From positions 6,743,332 to 6,807,331 of the forward strand of contig NC_060237.1 in the NCBI RefSeq assembly GCF_021155775.2: DNA of 64,000 nt. The letters run 5' to 3'. The first letter of the stretch is position 1. Each line of letters opens with the position of its first letter. The notes beneath the pieces were generated by a model that searched no databases, was not told where the DNA came from, and worked only from the letters and a program-made list of their open reading frames with translations. The DNA is from Neodiprion pinetum (lineage: Eukaryota > Arthropoda > Insecta > Hymenoptera > Diprionidae). Below are positions 39,601-48,919 of the stretch, piece by piece. The position numbers and the translations under genes are program-made.

Positions 39601-42600
39601 AAGTAGTCGTCTTTGTGCGGGACAGCTGGTTTTATTTCTTTCTTCATCACTGCCCGTTTACTATACATACACACTCGCACAATCGATTTACCGATTACGC
39701 AATATCTCCTCGCATAATCGACCAACTCGACTTTATAACAGTCGGCAACCGGTGTTTTCGCGGTTGAAAAATAAAAAAAAAAAAAAAAAAAATAATCGCG
39801 GGCTCCATTTATTCAGTATTTATCTATCGACAAATTGCGTCATTTGCAAAGAGTCGATTGTCTGAAGGATATTTAACAAATAAGAAGCGTCAGAGTACAC
39901 GACTTTGTACAGAAATAAAGTTATTATTACAGAAAGGTGGTTTATTTGGGAATAAGATTAGTCAGTTAGTTATTATCATTATTTTTATTTTTTTTTAGAA
40001 AACTACCTTCATATATTTTAAGATTAAATATCCTCAGTGTTACTGCAAAAGTGTTACAATTAATTCTTCGAAACGGTTGTACGACACCTTCTTCTAGGTA
40101 CGTACGTACAACCGGCCTTGTCCTCCTTATCGTTTTCAGAGAGAAAGAGAGAAAGAGGTGTTTGCATCATGCGAAACATTACGCACTCACACCACGTATC
40201 ACGAATCGTAATAAGTCTGGTCAATCATTTGAAACGTCGTTTACCCGCGATTGTTAAGTAATATTCTTTTTATTGTCGAGGGTGAATCTTAATTGGCTTG
40301 GACGCGTCGATTAATCGTGTGTATTGGTACACGGGCGTGTGTGTGTGTATGTGTGTGTGTGCGTGTGTATATGTGTAGACTTATAATACTTACTGCATCG
40401 TGCTGCATGCAGGACATAGTAATTCTTGACCAATTTCATAAACTATTTCTTAACTGCGTTAACTTGCAACGAATATTTACTGGGGTTTATCCCCCGTGGA
40501 AACGTGCGGAATATTAATTCGTTTGATTCACGGATCGAATTTGACTCATTCTAGATGGCTGGTTCACGAAGATTTTATGATAACTAGCTATCGTAATTTC
40601 TTATACGAATTATGAAACGCATTGGTTTTCATGCAGCGATGTGATGAAATTTTGCGATTCGTAGAATTGATTTTCCCTTTTGCCCTCAGATAAATTATTC
40701 ATGACGTTTAAATATCTACGAAAGATCTTAAAAATTCTTGGACGAATGGTGAAAAGGAAAAACGCTCATTTACTTTTTCTTTTCCTTCTCCAAATCGCAT
40801 CGCGATGTTGTCATTCTTATCTGAATCATGCAATCAATATAGAATTCATCACGTAATTTATCCGAGACTGAGACTTTCTCTCGCCTGTATATAATAAGAT
40901 ACTCAAATTGTTACACCTCCGAACATTCTACAATAGTCTTGGTGTGTATACGTACATATTTATTATTGTTATCGCACATCACAATGTTACTAAATGCGAA
41001 TTTATGTATGAAGAGATTATTTTAATAGGAAAGTAAAAAAAGTTGAGATCAAAACGCGTAACGGCTTCCGTCATTTCGGAACGATCTTTTACGGTGTTTA
41101 TTTGAAAAAAAAAAAAAAATTAATTTATAGAATATGCGTGGACCAAACTGCCGAACAGGAGCGACAGTTGCGTACAATGGAGGTGGAGATAAACAATCTT
41201 CAGCGTCAATTGGCGTCAACGTCAATGGACCGAGAAAATGCAATTCGGGAAAATTCACGGATTCAAGATGACCTGGCAGCCGTAACTTGCGAATGTCGCA
41301 ATCTCCAGCGAGAATTAGAAGCATCTAGGGCGGAATCTCATGATTTAAAACGTCAACTGCAAACTTACGTCACTGAGGTTCGTCGAGCAGAAGAACTGTT
41401 AAATAGGAAGGTAGGATCTATATTTTTACTGTAAATTTTTTTATTCATTATTGTAAATTTAAGCTCTAATTCGATTAAATGGCTTGCAGGAAAATGAAAG
41501 ATCTGAAATGCTGAACCATTTTAGAAGTTTGAGCTTGGAAGCTACAGTCTTGGAAACTAATAATCAAAGTTTAGAATCTGAGGCTGCAGAAGCCAGAGGT
41601 GCTCTTCAGACTGCGCAGGATCGTTTGCTTGATCTGGAAAGGCAGATCGCTGATCGAGATTGTCTGATAAGGGGCTATGAAACTCAGGTATCTTTTTTTC
41701 AACTGACTGCATATGTCTGGTATCCTATTTGTCAAGGTAATTTTTAGAGGTTCCCGTGATGGTACATAATTACCGTTTAAAACAGCGGAAGAGAGTAGGT
41801 AAATATGATGCTAATTTGAGAAGCAAGAAGATTTTACATGATAACTAAAATAATCAAGCGTCTAGTGGAATAACACAAGTTATTTTGCACTTTTTTTTAA
41901 TAAATGCTCTTGGAATATCTTACTTGTAACATAAAATGAATATATTATTCTATCTAGGAATTAAACTTGTCCGTAGTTTGAACAATTTTTTCAATAGAAT
42001 TTAGATAATCTAGTTAATATACTTTCACTGGGCAAGAAATATATTTTTAGACTTAAAATGAATCGATAAGCCAACAAGGAATCAATATATTCTCGTGTTC
42101 ATCAAATTTTATAGAATTGTGGTGAATTTTTTGTATTCCAGATTGCAGAGCTAACGCAAAATGTTGCCAGTATGGAAACGCAGCTGCATCAAGAAAGTGA
42201 ACAGAGACGGCGGGCAGAAGGTGATCTTAATGCAGTTAGGGACCTTTGCGTTAAATTAGATCAACAAAAAGAATCTCTTGAGGTACAGCTCGTTGACAAA
42301 GAAGCAATGAGAGCGCAGGTAGGATTTTTTTTGCACACACTTGATGACAAGAATCAGTTGATATCGCAGGGTATAGTTTGAAAATGAACCAATAGTATTT
42401 TTAAGTATAATTTCATAAGCATCGGCATGTATCCATTTATTCTTTAGTGCGAATCCCAACTTGCGAGATTGAAAGCCGAGCAAAACATCGTACAAGATCA
42501 GATGAGTAGAGATAACGCAGCTGTTGATAGACTGGAAGCAATGTTGAATCAAGCAAGACAAGAATCCTTGAACAATCAGACAACGAATCAGGAACTTCAA

Positions 42601-43697
42601 AGCGAAATGGCCAGGCTTAAGCAGAAGATCAGTGATCTCCAAAATAAATTGTAAATCGTTTGATAATATAACCAAAATATTTTACACGTGTTCAATTTGA
42701 TAAAATTTACTTTTTAAATATTACTCGATGGTGATCTTCCACTGGTTTCATGACAAGTTTTTAATTAAATCTGCCGTATAATAGAAGACTTAAAATTCGT
42801 AGCTACAATTTGCTAAAAATTGTCTACTTGTAAATTTCAGTATATTTTGTATCTGAATTACAGGCACACAGAAACATCTGAGCTAAGGAGATATCAAAAC
42901 CAAGCTGCCGAATACAGTAAGCAGATAAGTGAGTTACGTCGTCAGATGACTAATGAAAGATTTGATAGAGCAAGAAAAGAAGAAGAAAGTAGGAGGTAAC
43001 GTAGATAAAAATTATTCCTTGTTTATAATAAATTTTAATACTTGCTATAACAAGATTTTCACGCATACTGTTCACCTGTTAAAAAAACTTTTTGATTTAA
43101 TACTACTGCCGTTTTATATTATCATAAAAATGCTAATACGAATGAAAAATCTATCCTGTGATGTAGAACGAGTTCTCCGAGTAGTTCTGAGAAACAAACT
43201 TGTCCTCCGTGTACTGCTTTCAAAGGTCCTACTCCTGCCCCACGCCCAGACCCTAAGACTGTTAATCAGTGGAAGATCCCGGCACCCAGGTAGATGTTTT
43301 ACCGTTGAACGGTAGATCGTTTTTGTCCCCTTTTTCACGCGCAATATTTTACTGTACTCAATAACAATTTTGCGCAGGGAAGATTCAAACAATCGACTGC
43401 AAATTTTTACTGCATTCGGCAAATCCGTATCTCTGTATCTGCGTTCAGACTATTGATCAAATTTCATAAATCAAGTCATAATATATTGAATCTGCCAGGA
43501 ATGCTGACTGGCTCAAAAAACCTTATAATGCACTCCCAAACTGTTCCTGCATTAAGAATCGATCATCCGATGGTACTGGAATGATAAATCTTGAAAGGAC
43601 CAACAATTCTCGGCATGCGTCGCCACCAGCTTATGCTGTTCCCAGTCCACATGTTCCACCCTCAATGCGCCCTAGAACTGTGAATTTGAACTCATAA
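21645..43697 (+). CDS. CEP135: Centrosomal protein CEP135 (Bld10), about 1,330 aa
   Basis: Exons: 21645-21827, 22839-23139, 23576-23808, 24249-24426, 24513-24679, 24751-24946, 25223-25480, 25575-25735, 25844-25945, 26219-26473, 26556-26651, 26901-27130, 27222-27432, 27538-27653, 41131-41410, 41490-41687, 42142-42318, 42448-42650, 42864-42995, 43167-43289, then a terminal exon (43499-43697 gives 1,332 aa). Phases agree at every junction. CEP135 is a coiled-coil rod in the centriole cartwheel/pinwheel needed for centriole and basal-body assembly. Landmarks: N-terminal RKHLDRLGYRQALSLDALPL (microtubule-binding head), DLLEMADHRM, LERERDTARADVDRL, RENSRIQDDLAAV, YVTEVRRAEELLNRK, DLCVKLDQQKESLE and ELRRQMTNERFDRARKEEE, all in the same order as human CEP135 (1,140 aa). 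The 13.5-kb intron 27654-41130 is certain because the flanking exons join in frame and in family order. The last exon is uncertain (see the alternatives). Confidence 0.93.
25360..25460 (+). repeat. Coding minisatellite (GEKNKE units) in CEP135
   Basis: About four imperfect 18-bp units encode GEKNKENGEKNKEKGEKN after a short glycine run (GGGGGG). It is a highly charged low-complexity insert with no counterpart I recall in vertebrate CEP135. Slippage-prone; probably variable between individuals. Confidence 0.7.
28183..29936 (-). CDS. Secreted Cys-rich DUF4789-type repeat protein, nested antisense in CEP135 intron
   Basis: Four exons right to left: 29936-29766, 29648-29455, 29330-28999, 28898-28183 (stop). 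Phases match; 470 residues. It begins with a signal peptide (MRNLLAKLLWLTLIVGG) and continues as a Cys-rich chain. At least six (S/T)(R/K)GPC motifs are visible: TRGPCPVGQYF, SRGPCPRGELL, TKGPCTEIGELF, TRGPCDNGEML, SKGPCPNGQIV, TRGPCAEGEWL. Each is preceded by C(Y/H) and followed by a C-x-C pair, the pattern of insect DUF4789 domains, whose function is unknown. There is no transmembrane segment, so it is probably extracellular. An acceptor (AAATTTCAG) four bases before the ATG implies an upstream 5' UTR exon. It lies wholly inside the 13.5-kb CEP135 intron on the opposite strand. Confidence 0.88.
30545..30709 (-). promoter_or_regulatory. Candidate promoter and 5' UTR exon of the nested DUF4789 gene
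   Basis: On the minus strand a TATATATAAA box (30709-30700) is followed about 150 bases on by two overlapping donor-like sites (GTGTGTAAGT, GTGTAAGTG near 30545). A 5' UTR exon here could splice to the acceptor at 29942-29941 just before the ATG. Position and strand fit; the start site itself is not determined. Confidence 0.35.
38016..38044. repeat. CAG/AGC trinucleotide microsatellite
   Basis: About nine to ten perfect AGC units in intronic DNA. Not within a supported coding frame. Confidence 0.85.
43378..43456 (+). other. Alternative CEP135 terminal exon candidate 1
   Basis: After a pyrimidine-containing acceptor (TTTTGCGCAG) the frame continues from the phase-2 end at 43289 as EDSNNRLQIFTAFGK and stops at TGA 43454-43456. 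The phase is compatible; usage unknown. Confidence 0.35.
43499..43697 (+). other. Alternative CEP135 terminal exon candidate 2 (used in the model)
   Basis: Acceptor TCTGCCAG, phase compatible. It encodes 65 residues starting NADWLKKPYNALPNC and ending PPSMRPRTVNLNS before TAA. It is the longest short-tail option, Pro/Ser-rich like the preceding exon. Confidence 0.5.
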
Positions 43698-44359
43698 GAA
43701 AACTTTTGTTCAATATTTATAAATTTACGCATTTCACTTCTGGCGGCTGTTCTTTTTATTGTGAATGTAATTGATTCATAGTGGTCGTGAACTAAAAGTT
43801 CTTTTGATAACAATGTTTATTGTAATTCAGATTTGTCAGTGTAGTCATATCTTATCATATCAATGTTTTTTTTTTGATTCTTTTCGCTTGTTCTTTGTTG
43901 AGTAATGTAGCTTTGAACTTGTAAAAATAGTTTGCCATTGTTAAATACATTTTGAATTATTTGAACTTATATCTCATCACTCGATTAATTAAAAAGAATC
44001 TGTAACTGATGTTGGGGTCAAGATGGACGACTCACTTTTCATTCATCCGAAACTGGTCGATAGCAAAGATAAATGAGGTATCACTGTCCCGTCATCTACA
44101 CTCGACTTAACATTTTTATGTAATATACGGCATTTTGAATATATGTTAAACTTTACTCAATGGTAGTTTGATCAAATTAAACTTGAGCTTTCAAACTCAA
44201 TAGATACGGGACGAAAGTGTGGACCTTTTATTTTGTGTAGAAGAAAGAAAAGTTTAAAGTTGATAGCAAAGCGTGTCAATTTAATACAATAACAATTTCC
44301 GACATTCTTACGTTAGCTCCGAATTCATGCTAAATATTATTGTTGCTTATTGTTTACAG

Positions 44360-44414
44360 GTCACTAAATTCAACGCCAGAGAGTTTGAATGTAGATCTCA
44401 ATGTAGTTATATAA
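44360..44414 (+). other. Alternative CEP135 terminal exon candidate 3
   Basis: Strong acceptor (TATTGTTTACAG), phase compatible. It encodes SLNSTPESLNVDLNVVI and then TAA. It lies in the same frame as the giant ORF but is separated from it by stops at 44412 and 44424. Confidence 0.4.
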
Positions 44415-44443
44415 AGCTTGATCTAATATGCCTTGATTGGTAG

Positions 44444-47400
44444 CCATAGAATATCAGAAGAATTGACGGAAAGCTGTCACGGTAGACCAGGTCTGAAGAA
44501 AGATGCTCAGCGAACAAATAGGTTTAACACAAATCCCTCACACAACTCTGCATCGTCTAATTCGTTGTGTAATCATCTCGTGAGTAACAGCAGAGTGATC
44601 AACGATTATAAAACGCAAGAAACTGAGGATGTACCCTGTATTAATATAATTTTGAAACCAATATTGGATACCAAGACTGAACAGAAAGATAAAGGCATGC
44701 AAATAGTAGAAATTACAGCCATTTTGGATAATATTGTCAAGCATTCAATCAGCGATAGCAAACCTTCGTATCTTGATACAAAAAGCGATCAATATCAGGC
44801 TGTTTCGAAAGAAACTGAAGAAGCGAAAACAAAATGTGTCAAAATACAAACTGGAAGTGAAAAAAATATTCAAGACGTTAACATACAGACCAGAGAATCA
44901 CCAACTGATGAAAATCTTATTGGAATTCCCGCAACAAATCAAGTGGCCACGGAAGCAATTAGGAAGAGGGTTACTGCTATCCAAACTATTATGGATGTAC
45001 AAGAAAGCAATCAAAATAGAAGCGTCCAATTTGAAGATACTAGTGCAGGTATAGCCAACGCCAATAACTGTAGTGGAAATCTGATTAAAGCGAGTGACTG
45101 CCTAGAAGGTCATTTGTTATCCAATCCAGATTCAACTGGGATTAACCATGCCGATGATTTAAGTATAATTGGGATTGCTGATACACAACAGAGAGGAACA
45201 ATGGAGCAAGAAACGTCGACAAATCCGTTGGAGTTTTTTAACTCAACAGCCAATTTATTGGTAAACAGTAAGGAAAAGTTAAATAGAACTTCGGAATTAA
45301 AATCATGCGTTAAGAATAATAAACGAGCAATCGACGGAAATCTGTCTGAAAGAATAAAACAGAAAATCGAGAATTTAGAAACTGAGAGTTGCATGTTAAC
45401 ACAGTCTTTGAAACAAGTTACGAATACAAGTCAAGGGACGCAGCATGAATCAACAAAAATTTCAACCAACCGCTCGTCTTGTACTGATTTATGCAAAGAT
45501 ATGGCTTTGCAAGCAGAACTATCTATAGTTTGCTCATGTAAAAGCTGTTCAGTTGCAGATGATGGTACTATATCAGCAAATAATAATAGTACATTGCCCT
45601 CGGTTTTAAGTAATAATTCACCCATACCTAGAATATCGATAAACACAACAGAAGAAACAGAACAAGAATTGCCATCTAAAAATGACTTATCTAAACTCTC
45701 TATTGGCAATACATTTGCTAACCCAAGTTTAAGACCTTATTCTAGTCCAACTGAGATATCTTCTTGTTCGGAGCGAAAGTTTACTGCTAAAGACGTAACT
45801 TGTAGTCCAAGGCATCCAACGTTAGAATTAGAATGTTTTAAAAATGTCTCATGTGAGCGGCAATACCCTGAAATTGGCAGACTAACTGCACATGGAAACG
45901 CAACGGAAAAATCAGCTGAAATCAAAAAAAATGTCGCGATATTGCATAATGGTACAACTACCCAAGGATTTCAAACAGAAGAAATGTCAACATTAAGCAA
46001 ATTGGGGTCTAATGGAAACTCATCTGTTCGTGTAAGATCTACAAATACTTCGGATGAAGCGAAAATGTTTGAGCCAAAGGATACCTCGTTTGTGAACAAT
46101 AATTATACTCCGCGGTTCAGCCAAGAGAAGGAAAATGTTCCCAATCCTAGTAAACGATTTAAAAGTGCATGTGTTGGAACTAGTTCAGTTAGTTTTTCAC
46201 AAATATCAGAATATCCAACTACTACCAATACCAACTTTGAAGACAGAAAGGATTCCATACTATCGAAACAAAACACCAGAAGTATCCTGACAGCATCTGA
46301 TTTAACAAGACCAGAATTTATACGAATGTTAACTGAATTAAAAGAACACACCTGCAGCTTAGAAATGCAATTATCTGCAATGAATGAGGCAATGAAACGG
46401 AAGCAAGCTACTAGAAGCAAGGCACTGAGCTCTACTTCAAAAAATTATGAACCCACAAAGCAAAATATCCACACCCGTAGAACGCAGACTGAAGATAATA
46501 AAACTATGAACGAATTGTCATACTGTACGAGTGAATTGTCTACTACCGACTATGACAAATTTGCCTCATACCAATTGAAGACCGGAACTTCGACAGATAC
46601 TTTGTGTTGCAGTCCTTCACGTGACATTTCACTCATGGCAGATAACCAATCGGAAGAAACTTGTAGCAGGAACACTGTCATTGGAAAAGTACACAACATT
46701 TGTTCTCCTCTCAAGTTAGGTACTAGTCAGAAGACATCTTCGCACACAGTTCGATCGACCGAGCCTAAAGACATTATTGTGGCTCTTGACCGATCAAATA
46801 TTTCAGTGACAAAAAGTAAGTCAAGAAATCCGGTATTCAAAACCAAAAGGAGCTACTTATGGACTCCGTTATGTGAGTCAGATTACAGAATGTGGAAACG
46901 CAAGATACACAAGCCATCTACGAAGTCAATGATTATACCGAAAATTCTGTCACAATCTGTATCACCCAACACATCGATGGTCAAATCTAAAGTTGATGTA
47001 TCTTGTAGTCCGACATATTGTCACATCAAACCTGATCCACCTCCACTTGCACCTCCATTGCAGAGGATGTTTACGACTGGGTCTATATCACCGATATTGA
47101 AACTAGAAAAATCTATTGCGTCAGGACTATATAAAGTGAATTCAACAGCTTCAAATCCTTCTATTGACAGAGCAACTGTAAGACCCGTTTTTATGAGTTC
47201 AACGCTCAAGAAGCCTGTTAAAGCAAGTCGCACCACTAAATGTAGAATAGTATCAGAATCAGGAAGTAAAAGTGATTATAATGTAACAACTGCTGCTTCG
47301 ACTCCTTCTAAATACAAGGATACAACATCTCTGATGTCTTCGTGTGATTTAAATACATCAGAGTACTCAAGTGCTGAAAAAATGTGCTGTCAAGGTACAG

Positions 47401-48416
47401 CAATGGAATCTATTTCAGCCGTACTCGAGCTGAGTCAAGAGCATGTCATCCCGACATCCCCATTTACATTGAAAAAACCTAAAGTAAGACCGAGATTGGG
47501 GATTAAACAGAGTCTTTTTAAGCGTCGAAATAAAGATCGGTCCAAGTCAATCCCATCTAACACTTGCTTTTCCCCATCTGCAAGTAGAGAATCGTTTTAT
47601 GAATCTTTGTCGAACGTGTCATCAAAAAACCAGAGTATTCAAAAAGACTCTGTTAGACCATCTCCATTTCAGCTGAAAAAATTGGGTGCCATACCACGGT
47701 TAAAGCAGTTATCTATCAATAAACAAGTTCCTTCGCATGTATCCATTGAAACAGACAATAGTCAATCACGCTTTGATGACGCGGCTTGCTGCAGTACAGG
47801 GAATCACAGTGAAGTAGTATCAAAAATAAATGTCTCGACACATTCGAGCAAGGTCCAGTCTGTTCCAGCAGACAAAATACTTACCAAGTTGTTAGAGCGA
47901 CATCCGGGCAAAAATCATTTTGCATATTCAATTACAACGGAGCAGAATACACCATTTTTATTAAATACTTTTGGTAAGATTGATTCGGAGGAGGAAGTGA
48001 ACTCCACGGATTACGCAGCCAGTAGAACTGGCCAGGAATATTCCTGTAAGGAAGGGAAAAATGATGCGAACGGTAAAAAACGCAAATGGAACTCTGGGAG
48101 TAAAAAATTAACTAAGCTAGTAGAAAAAACTGATTTCAGTCATTCGAATGTTAACGACACAGTTGACTTACACAATATGCATCAATCAAAGCACTACCAA
48201 GAAAACAGTAACTGTAAATCAAAAATCAAAAAGAAATCGCAGTCTGTACGCAGTAGTCGGCATTTCGTTAAAGCCGAGTCTGCAACAGATCAAAAATGTA
48301 ATAAAACTTTAGAACAATTGAATAAGACTGATTCAGAGCAAAAAGATTCAAAATGTACTATTCGTGTAACCGTCAGTTTAGATGAAACTTCTTCCAGTGA
48401 AACTATTAAGAAGTAA
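44444..48416 (+). CDS. Giant single-exon ORF, unknown Ser/Thr-rich protein (possible CEP135 3' extension)
   Basis: The frame is open from 44427 to TAA at 48414-48416 (about 1,320 codons) without an intron. I do not recognise the family. The first in-frame ATG is at 44697, yet the 80 or so codons before it already look protein-like. An AG at 44442-44443 would join CEP135's phase-2 end (43289) in frame. Either an upstream exon supplies the start, or translation begins at 44697. Visible features (numbered from 44433): IQT at 138, 151 and 183, FQT at 513 and RTQTED at 683, resembling dynein light-chain LC8 sites; a KEN box followed by Pro (EKENVPNP, 566); a short coiled coil near 46310-46425; paired motifs SPFTLKKPKVRPRL (47457) and SPFQLKKLGAIPRL (47661); basic clusters GKKRKW and KIKKK. 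Probably largely disordered; a centrosomal or cell-cycle role is inference only. Confidence 0.75.
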
Positions 48417-48433
48417 TAGAAATTATAGACTTA

Positions 48434-48439
48434 AATAAA
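48434..48439 (+). terminator. Poly(A) signal after the giant ORF
   Basis: AATAAA about 18 bases after the stop; another AATAAA follows near 48530. Confidence 0.6.
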
Positions 48440-48855
48440 CAGTAACAATATCAATACATCTTAGGTTTAAGTATAAAATTTAATATATGCTGTAATATTC
48501 TCTATATTTCATGCGAAATTTAATGTCTCAATAAATTTACGTTTCCACAACGTTGGGTCTATAATTGTTCGTTACATTGTCTGTTTACCCTTGGTAAAAT
48601 AAATAAAAAAAAACCTGACCGACATATATAGTAAAACCATCAGGGTAACAGTTGCTGGCTCTATAGCGAAGTAATTCAATATCCAACTTAACGTAATTTA
48701 AATAATACAATAACTTTTTATTTCCCCATCCTCTTTATCAAGATAATATGGTGGCAGATCACACTGCCTACATTCAGTCAGATTATCAAGTAACAGCGCT
48801 GCGGTGGTGACATTCTAAACCAAATATCCCAAAACTATTGCGTCTCCTCGCCCTA

Positions 48856-48866
48856 CGTCTTTCCGG
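48856..48866 (+). promoter_or_regulatory. TOP-like transcription start of RpL10Ab
   Basis: A pyrimidine tract (CTTTCC at 48859-48864) sits about 60 bases before the start codon of a ribosomal-protein gene, the usual place and form of a 5' TOP initiator in animals. The exact start is inferred. Confidence 0.45.
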
Positions 48867-48919
48867 TAAAACTCTTCGAGGAGGTTAGTCGTCCGAGCGG
48901 CCGTCTCTTCGGGTTCATC

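Larger units (their letters stand above)
29942..41130. other. Rest of the 13.5-kb CEP135 intron
   Basis: Beyond the nested gene I find no convincing gene. Noted: a 41-codon Cys-rich frame at 34280 (see findings), a CpG-richer patch at about 36640-37060, an AT palindromic stretch at about 36484-36550, a CAG-type triplet run at about 38016-38044, a GT run at about 40332-40370, and several poly-A/T tracts. Open frames at 37445-38017 and elsewhere lack family similarity or splice support. Confidence 0.55.

Noticed and set aside
44734..45054. 106-codon frame inside the giant ORF in another phase
   Set aside because: A shadow of the long frame; no independent start context or similarity.
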